Shown here one piece after another: positions 25,878 through 32,095 of a stretch of DNA of 32,095 bases (position 1 is its first letter; each line of letters begins with the position of its first letter). Made by a program: the position numbers and the translations under genes. A model generated the notes under the pieces. The model was given only the letters and a program-made list of their open reading frames with translations. It did not search any database and was not told the DNA's origin. Origin of the DNA: Betaproteobacteria bacterium. Lineage in GTDB: Bacteria > Pseudomonadota > Gammaproteobacteria > Burkholderiales > Casimicrobiaceae. The stretch covers positions 1 through 32,095 of the forward strand of contig JAAFJO010000013.1 in NCBI GenBank assembly GCA_013298145.1, given 5' to 3'.

Positions 25878-25881
<4 letters not shown>
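25450..25881 (+). CDS. PaaI-type hotdog acyl-CoA thioesterase
   Basis: The product has 143 residues, normal for the family. The hotdog helix region QWHGGPIASLIDTAGCMALI contains the HGG motif and the catalytic acid typical of PaaI/4HBT thioesterases. It is followed by strands RIDYLRPAGGAYLDAVGKVR and GRTTGVADVDVLD. The enzyme would hydrolyse an aryl- or acyl-CoA in the cytoplasm. It sits between the reductase and the acyl-CoA ligase with 4-base overlaps on both sides (ATGA and GTGA), so its dosage is tied to theirs; it may recycle CoA from dead-end thioesters of the ligase product. Confidence 0.9.
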
Positions 25882-27452
<1,571 letters not shown>

Positions 27453-27453
27453 C

Positions 27454-28761
27454 ATGAATACGACACTTACGCCGCTAGCGATTGAACACACACGCGTCGC
27501 CACTCTGCGAGGCGACGAGGTTCTACACGACCACACGGTGCTAGTGCGAAATGGCCGTATCGAGCGCGTGGGGCCGAGCGCGTACTTGTTTGCGCCTGAG
27601 GACACGACGCGCATCGACGGCAGCGGCTGCACGTTGCTGCCTGGCCTCTGCGATATGCATGTGCACTTACTGCCCAGCCGCATTGATGCAGCCGATGGAG
27701 TACCGGATGAAGCAACGGCTTGGTTGCAAGCAGAGGCTTATCTCAAACGCCTTCTCGACGCTGGTCTGACCACTGTTCGCAACATGGCGGGCACGCCCTG
27801 GCACCTGTTGGTGCGTGACGCGGTGAACACGGGCCGCATTGCCGGGCCGCGCATCGTCACCTCCGGTCCGATTCTGGAGACGCGGTTTACCTTCCCCGCG
27901 TTGGCAGTCTTCGGTCAGCTCGTCACCACGGTCGACGAAGGCCGAGCGGCCGTTCGCGAGCAAGCCCGAGCGGGTTACGACTTCATCAAGGTCTACAACG
28001 ACCTTGATGCGGAGATTTACGACGCTATCGTTGCCACGGCACGCGAGCTCGGCCTGCCTGTGGCCGGCCACGTGCCATTCGGCAAGGGCTTGTTCGGCGC
28101 ATTAGCCGCGCGACAGGACTCAATCGAGCACTTTCGCTCCTATGACTTCGCGCTAGATTTGCGTAAGCCTACTGGCAAGGAGCGCTTCGTCGGGTGGCTA
28201 CACACCAGCCCGGCACGCATGCGCGAGCTAGCGGAGCGCACGGCAGAGGCCGGTAGCTGGAACGTGCCAACCTTGGTGATCGAAGAGGCACTAGCGCGAA
28301 GTGCCATGGGCAAAACTGAAACGGAGCCTTGGATCGAGTCGCTCACGCCCCTGGGCGATCTGACGTCTGTCTTCACACCTGCCGCATTGACCGCGATAGC
28401 TGAGGGGTTACCAATGCGACAGCAACTGCTTGCCGAGATGGATCGCAGCGGCGCCCGCCTTTTGGCTGGTAGTGATTGTCCTGGCTGTGGCTTGATTCCA
28501 GGGCGGTCATTGCATCGTGAGTTGCAGTTGATGGTCGACGCCGGTCTGTCACCTCTACGCGCGCTGAGCACAGCCACGGCCAATGCCGCGGAATACCTCG
28601 GACTTGGCGGGCAGCAGGGCCAAATCGTTGAGGGCCAGCGCGCAGACCTGTTGCTAATCTGCGGCGATTTGTCGAGCGATCTGACAACGCTCTCGAACGT
28701 ACGGGGAGTCGCGACGGCTGGACGTTGGCACGCTCCTAAGGAGACGACGCATGAGCCCTGA
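27454..28761 (+). CDS. Amidohydrolase C (imidazolonepropionase-like)
   Basis: The product has 435 residues from the ATG at 27454, one base after the ligase stop; the longer upstream frame is a shadow of the ligase. Metal ligands are intact: GLCDMHVHLL, FIKVYNDLD (Lys), GHVPFGKG, SIEHFRSYDF and AGSDCPGCG (Asp). It has the usual short beta-sandwich at the N-terminus (TRVATLRGDEVLHDHTVLV) and lacks the CCPMH extension of A and B, being closer to ordinary Xaa-Pro or cyclic-imidedipeptidase-like members. This is the third amidohydrolase in one operon, suggesting successive hydrolytic steps. It overlaps the next start by 11 bases. Confidence 0.9.
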   Translation: MNTTLTPLAIEHTRVATLRGDEVLHDHTVLVRNGRIERVGPSAYLFAPEDTTRIDGSGCTLLPGLCDMHVHLLPSRIDAADGVPDEATAWLQAEAYLKRLLDAGLTTVRNMAGTPWHLLVRDAVNTGRIAGPRIVTSGPILETRFTFPALAVFGQLVTTVDEGRAAVREQARAGYDFIKVYNDLDAEIYDAIVATARELGLPVAGHVPFGKGLFGALAARQDSIEHFRSYDFALDLRKPTGKERFVGWLHTSPARMRELAERTAEAGSWNVPTLVIEEALARSAMGKTETEPWIESLTPLGDLTSVFTPAALTAIAEGLPMRQQLLAEMDRSGARLLAGSDCPGCGLIPGRSLHRELQLMVDAGLSPLRALSTATANAAEYLGLGGQQGQIVEGQRADLLLICGDLSSDLTTLSNVRGVATAGRWHAPKETTHEP

Positions 28762-29290
28762 CTCAAGCGGCCAGGCGTTTCGGGGCCGTGTCCGGTATGT
28801 CGAATGCGACGCCCATGGCGAGCTGTTTATCGCGAGCTGCGTGAACTATTTGAGCGAGGCCGCAGCGCATGCACTACGCAGCGTCGATATCGACCTGCGT
28901 GCAATAACGGCCGAGGGCGGCGCTTTTCGCGAGTACACCATAACGGCGCGGTTTCTCCACCCGTTGGGCTATGACGACCAGTTCGAGGTGGTGACATGGT
29001 TGGGAGAGCAGCAGCCGCAAGGATTCACTCTGGCCTTTGATGTGAGTCTACCGCTCGAAAGACGGCTGATGGCACAAGGGGTTGTGCAGTACGTAGCGCG
29101 GCCGTCGCCATTCGGCCGTGCAGCCGCCCTCCCGCCCAATTTCTGGGAGCGACTTTCGCTTCTGCAATATCGGGCTCCAGGCTGCAGCGGCTCGGCAGGG
29201 TCTCACTGGCACGCAATGGGGGGAATCCATGAAAAAACTCTTTATCAGTGTCGACATCGAAGGCGTGGCCTGCATCAGCGCGCCAGTTGA
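28751..29290 (+). CDS. YbgC/4HBT-type acyl-CoA thioesterase
   Basis: The product has 179 residues. The signature VRYVECDAHGELFIASCVNYLSEA matches the hotdog active-site helix of YbgC-like thioesterases, in which the Asp of the (E/T)xDxxG loop is catalytic. The common Tyr/His residues after it are replaced here (FIAS). The homologous region ends near residue 135 (LPPNFWERL). The last 40 or so residues look non-conserved and lie partly over the start of the next gene, which begins at 29229, a 62-base overlap. The stop that normally ends the family may have been lost. Probable role: hydrolysis of an acyl-CoA of the pathway. Confidence 0.85.
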   Translation: MSPDSSGQAFRGRVRYVECDAHGELFIASCVNYLSEAAAHALRSVDIDLRAITAEGGAFREYTITARFLHPLGYDDQFEVVTWLGEQQPQGFTLAFDVSLPLERRLMAQGVVQYVARPSPFGRAAALPPNFWERLSLLQYRAPGCSGSAGSHWHAMGGIHEKTLYQCRHRRRGLHQRAS

Positions 29291-30047
29291 GGTCGACAAG
29301 ATGCACCAGGCCGAGTACGTACCGTTTCGAGACCAGATGACGGCCGAGGTCGCTGCCGCATGCAGCGGCGCATATGCCGCTGGAGTCGAGTCCATCGTGG
29401 TCAAGGACGCACACTTCACGGCACGCAACCTCGACCCGCACAAACTGTCGTCGCCCCAGGGGAAGAGTCTGCAGTTGATCCGCGGCTGGAGCGGGCACCC
29501 GTTTGCGATGGTGCAAGGCATAGACAAGAGCTTCGACGCTGCGGCGTTCATCGGCTACCACTCGGCAGGCGGGTGCGGCGGTAACCCGCTCGCCCACACG
29601 GTCTCGAGCCGCGCCTTTGCGCGCGTTGAACTCAATGGGGTGGTCGCCTCCGAATTCCTGATCTACGCCTACGCCGCGGCCAGCGTGGGCGTGCCGGTGA
29701 TCTTCCTTTCCGGCGACAAACAACTTTGCGACGAGGCATCGCGAACGATCGACGGCTTGCAGACTGTCGCCACGCTGGAGGGATTCGGCGCTTCGGTGCA
29801 ATCGTTGCTACCGGGCGATTCGGTGCGCCTCATCAAAGCCGGCATCCAGCGAGCGGTCAGCAACCCGCCTCCCTCACTACTGACGCTGCCAAGCGACTTT
29901 GTCTTCAAACTGAGCTTCAACAAAGCAACCGACGCTTACGCCAAGTCTTTCTTCCCGCAGGCGAGAATGGTGTCCGACACCGAATTGCTGTTGGAGACAC
30001 GCCGCTACTTCGACGTTCTCACCTTTCTTTGGTTCGCCGCGCAGTGA
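29229..30047 (+). CDS. M55-family D-aminopeptidase (DppA-like)
   Basis: The product has 272 residues from the ATG at 29229, with a G-rich ribosome site just upstream. The frame is open further back, but family proteins start at this Met (MKKLFISVDIEG). Zinc ligands of the family are present: Asp9 and Glu11 (SVDIEG), His62 (KDAHFTARNL), His111 (GYHSAGG) and Glu142 (NGVVASEF). M55 enzymes are cytoplasmic decamers that remove N-terminal D-amino acids from short peptides. The next gene encodes a D-amino-acid dehydrogenase and overlaps by 4 bases (GTGA), so a D-amino acid released here is likely oxidised there. Confidence 0.92.
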   Translation: MKKLFISVDIEGVACISAPVEVDKMHQAEYVPFRDQMTAEVAAACSGAYAAGVESIVVKDAHFTARNLDPHKLSSPQGKSLQLIRGWSGHPFAMVQGIDKSFDAAAFIGYHSAGGCGGNPLAHTVSSRAFARVELNGVVASEFLIYAYAAASVGVPVIFLSGDKQLCDEASRTIDGLQTVATLEGFGASVQSLLPGDSVRLIKAGIQRAVSNPPPSLLTLPSDFVFKLSFNKATDAYAKSFFPQARMVSDTELLLETRRYFDVLTFLWFAAQ

Positions 30048-31294
30048 GGGTCGTCGTCATTGGTGCGGGCCTGATCGGCCTGGCCAGCGCCTACTACCTG
30101 CAACGGCAAGGTGCCCAGGTCACGGTGCTGGAGCGCGAAGCCGGGCCCGGGCAAGGCACGAGCCTTGCTAACGGTGCCCTGCTCCACCCCAGCCTGGTCG
30201 AACCCTGGAACGCGCCCGGTGTGCTCGGCTTCCTTTTGCGAAATCTGGGGCGGGATGACTCGCCGATGCTGCTACGCGCGAGGGCCCTACCGTCGTTGGT
30301 GGGCTGGGGGCTACGCTTCGTTCGCGAGTCGAATCCGGCACGATTTGCCCGCAACACCCAGCGAAACCTCGCATTGGCGCGTCAAAGCCTAGCGCAAATG
30401 GCAATCCTGCGCGAAGACACTGGGCTGCGGTACCAACAGTACTCTCGCGGCAGCTTGTCGGTCTACCGTGATGAACGGTCACTGGCGAGCGCCCGCGCTG
30501 CGGCCGAGGGTCACGGTATCCCATTTGTGGGGCTAGACCGAGATGGACTCGTCAGAGCAGAGCCGATGCTCGCCGAAGTTGCGCCGTACTTGGTGGGCGG
30601 CATGCACTTCGGCGAAGACGAAGGCGGCGACGCTCATGCGTTTTGCAACGCCTTGGCGGATGTACTTCGGAAGCGCGGTGCCGCAGTGGAAATGGGCTGC
30701 GCGGTGACCGGCTTCGACACCGCTGGCGCCCATGTGCATGCCGTACTCGCGTCGGACCGAAGGTTTGAAGCGGATCACGTGGTGCTGTGCGCCGGCGTGT
30801 GGTCGACCGCCCTAGCGCGAAGGCTTCAACTGCGCCTGCCAGTGAGGCCCGCGAAGGGGTACTCGATCACGATTCCCCTCGCTGCCGGCCAGGCACCTTG
30901 CATACCAGTGGTGGACCATCAGCTCCACGCCGCCGTAGTGCCTTTAGGGGCCGACCGCTTGCGCGTTGCCGGTACCGCCGAGTTCGCCGGAATGGACGTG
31001 TCAATCTCGCCAGCTCGAGTCGCCAATCTACAAGCCCTTCTGCGCCGTGTTTACCCGAGCCTTTCAGCAAAAACAAGCGCTGCTAGCATCAGCGCCTGGG
31101 CCGGGCTGAGGCCTATGTCTGTTGATGGTGTGCCTCTCATCGGCGGCACGCACTGGGAGAATCTGTTTGTAAACACCGGGCATGGGCACCTCGGGTGGAC
31201 ACTCGCTGCCGGGTCGGGACAGCTCGTTTCGGACATCGTGTTCGGCCACGCTAGTCCAGTTGATGCGCGCGAGTATTCGCCCATCCGCTTCTGA
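30044..31294 (+). CDS. FAD-dependent D-amino-acid dehydrogenase (DadA-type)
   Basis: The product has 416 residues from a GTG that overlaps the peptidase stop (GTGA, 30044-30047). The N-terminal dinucleotide fold VVVIGAGLIGLASAYYLQRQ and the DadA landmarks LPVRPAKGYSITIP, RVAGTAEFAGMD, WAGLRPMSVDGVPLIGG and NTGHGHLGWTLAAGSG are all present. DadA enzymes oxidise D-amino acids to imino acids, passing electrons to the respiratory chain; the imine hydrolyses to a 2-oxo acid and ammonia, a step Rid proteins can speed up. It is the last gene of the operon, with no obvious terminator after it. The substrate may be the D-residue freed by the M55 peptidase. Confidence 0.92.
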   Translation: MRVVVIGAGLIGLASAYYLQRQGAQVTVLEREAGPGQGTSLANGALLHPSLVEPWNAPGVLGFLLRNLGRDDSPMLLRARALPSLVGWGLRFVRESNPARFARNTQRNLALARQSLAQMAILREDTGLRYQQYSRGSLSVYRDERSLASARAAAEGHGIPFVGLDRDGLVRAEPMLAEVAPYLVGGMHFGEDEGGDAHAFCNALADVLRKRGAAVEMGCAVTGFDTAGAHVHAVLASDRRFEADHVVLCAGVWSTALARRLQLRLPVRPAKGYSITIPLAAGQAPCIPVVDHQLHAAVVPLGADRLRVAGTAEFAGMDVSISPARVANLQALLRRVYPSLSAKTSAASISAWAGLRPMSVDGVPLIGGTHWENLFVNTGHGHLGWTLAAGSGQLVSDIVFGHASPVDAREYSPIRF

Positions 31295-31523
31295 GAAATC
31301 TTTCGCCTCCGTAAGTCTTTGCACCTTCTTTGGTTGCACAAATCCTTACCGCGGCCTACTCGGTGACAACGCGGGTCTATCTCGTCGGTCGTGTAACCAG
31401 TGTCGAATAGCCGTGGGATGGGGCAGTCAGGCTGCCTGAAAACACATTGGGCGCACTGTCGTCGCACGGCACGACCGTAGCCATTGCGTTTTTCGCCTCA
31501 GCGGTACTCGTGGCGCGATGATC

Positions 31524-31835
31524 GTAACCGTCCGAGCCAAGCCGTCTTGACAAACGCTGTTACGTTCTCGGTTTAAGCAGCGAGCGAAATGTCGGCGGGT
31601 TGTTCGCTGTGCGTGGCAGCGAGCTTGTCGATGATGCGCCAAGGCAGCAGTTCGGCGACTTTGTTGATCGGCTGCTCGTTGATGTGGGCGAGCACTTAGC
31701 GCAGATAGGCTTCGGGGTCGAGTCCGTTCAATTTGGCGGTGCCCGATCAAACTGTAGATCGCCGCGGCGCGTTCGCCACCTTTGTCGGAGCCCGCGAAGA
31801 GGGGTGGTAGCGATTTCCGTGCAAAAAGTCCCGGT
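31524..31835 (-). pseudogene. IS66-family transposase (TnpC) C-terminal relic with element end
   Basis: The minus strand reads LFAGSDKGGERAAAIYSLIG, then after a one-base shift TAKLNGLDPEAYLR, a TAA, VLAHINEQPINKVAELLPW and a stop at 31573-31575. This is the conserved C-terminus of IS66 TnpC proteins. Beyond the stop, the sequence GTAACCGTCC at 31524-31533 looks like an IS66 inverted-repeat end, which typically begins GTAA. One frameshift and one stop, plus the loss of everything upstream of about 31835, show a dead fragment. It marks the right edge of the operon segment. Confidence 0.85.
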
Positions 31836-31926
31836 CAAGCATAGGGGTTGACCCGCGCCCTGAGTCAAGTCGCACAATTCGCGATGCAGGCATATAGTTC
31901 AATGCTCCATCAGAGGGAGCGCTGTC

Positions 31927-32095
31927 GTGCAACTACCCTATCGCCTTCGATTCGTCGGTGCGGAGCACCTACCCAGATCGTTATCGGACGCCGACGTTGA
32001 AGAATACTTCGCGCTATCGAGCGACGACATTGCGATGCTTCGCGAGCGATTTGCCAAAGAAAAGCGCATCGGCGCAGCACTTCAATACCTGATGT
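31927..32095 (+). CDS. Tn3-family transposase, N-terminal end (partial)
   Basis: A GTG start preceded by AGAGGGAG opens a frame that runs off the window: LPYRLRFVGAEHLPRSLSD, then EEYFALSSDDIAMLRERFA and KRIGAALQYLM. This pattern (a short N-terminus, then a YFxLSxxDxxxLRxR helix and RxGxAxQL) is typical of the DUF4158 region at the start of Tn3-family transposases. Only 56 codons are visible, so intactness and the inverted repeat cannot be judged. If complete, it is the only transposase in the window that could be functional. Confidence 0.7.
   Translation, partial: MQLPYRLRFVGAEHLPRSLSDADVEEYFALSSDDIAMLRERFAKEKRIGAALQYLM

Overview
The window looks like a chromosomal or plasmid accessory region of a GC-rich beta- or gamma-proteobacterium. 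The insertion sequences are of types common in Burkholderiales and Xanthomonadales (IS3-family relatives of IS150, IS407 and IS51, an IS66 relic, a Tn3-type transposase). A TonB-dependent receptor places it in a Gram-negative host, and a relic surface-protein tail resembles the sorting signals of those orders. The assignment is an inference from family content only.

Layout. Positions 1-4.6 kb are an IS graveyard: three IS3-family elements on both strands, all broken by in-frame TAG/TAA stops and frameshifts. At 4.76-5.2 kb lies the decayed C-terminal end of a DUF11-like surface protein. At 5.7-7.3 kb is one intact helical-repeat protein with a degenerate GGDEF-like tail. A second IS407-like fragment (about 7.48-7.95 kb) closes the left flank. 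On the minus strand, 7.97-10.9 kb holds a TonB-dependent receptor followed by an XRE-cupin regulator. A divergent control region (10.92-11.29 kb) has a good sigma70-type promoter in each direction and two inverted repeats. From 11.29 to 31.29 kb runs one very long plus-strand operon. The right edge (31.5-32.1 kb) is an IS66 relic and the first codons of a Tn3-family transposase.

The operon is the interesting part. In order it encodes: amidohydrolase A, a Rid-family protein, amidohydrolase B, a glyoxalase-like (VOC) protein, a Fes/IroE-type esterase, two tandem BAAT-type acyl-CoA hydrolase/acyltransferases, a PLP alpha-oxoamine synthase, a second VOC protein, an MFS transporter, a cysteine-synthase-fold PLP enzyme, a 32-codon fragment, a medium-chain reductase, a PaaI-type thioesterase, an acyl-CoA ligase, amidohydrolase C, a YbgC-type thioesterase, an M55 D-aminopeptidase and a DadA-type D-amino-acid dehydrogenase. 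Many neighbours overlap by 1-11 bases (ATGA or GTGA junctions), so they are probably co-transcribed and translationally coupled.

I do not recognise this gene set as a described pathway. The outer-membrane receptor, hydrolases, D-peptidase, D-amino-acid dehydrogenase and acyl-CoA enzymes fit uptake and dismantling of an acylated or amide-linked, possibly D-amino-acid-containing compound. The oxoamine synthase, ligase, BAAT proteins and MFS pump would also fit synthesis and export of an acyl-amino-acid-derived metabolite. A distinctive feature is that amidohydrolases A and B share an N-terminal extension with a CCPMH motif and a proline-rich linker (PPPSF.D.T) ahead of an otherwise standard catalytic domain.
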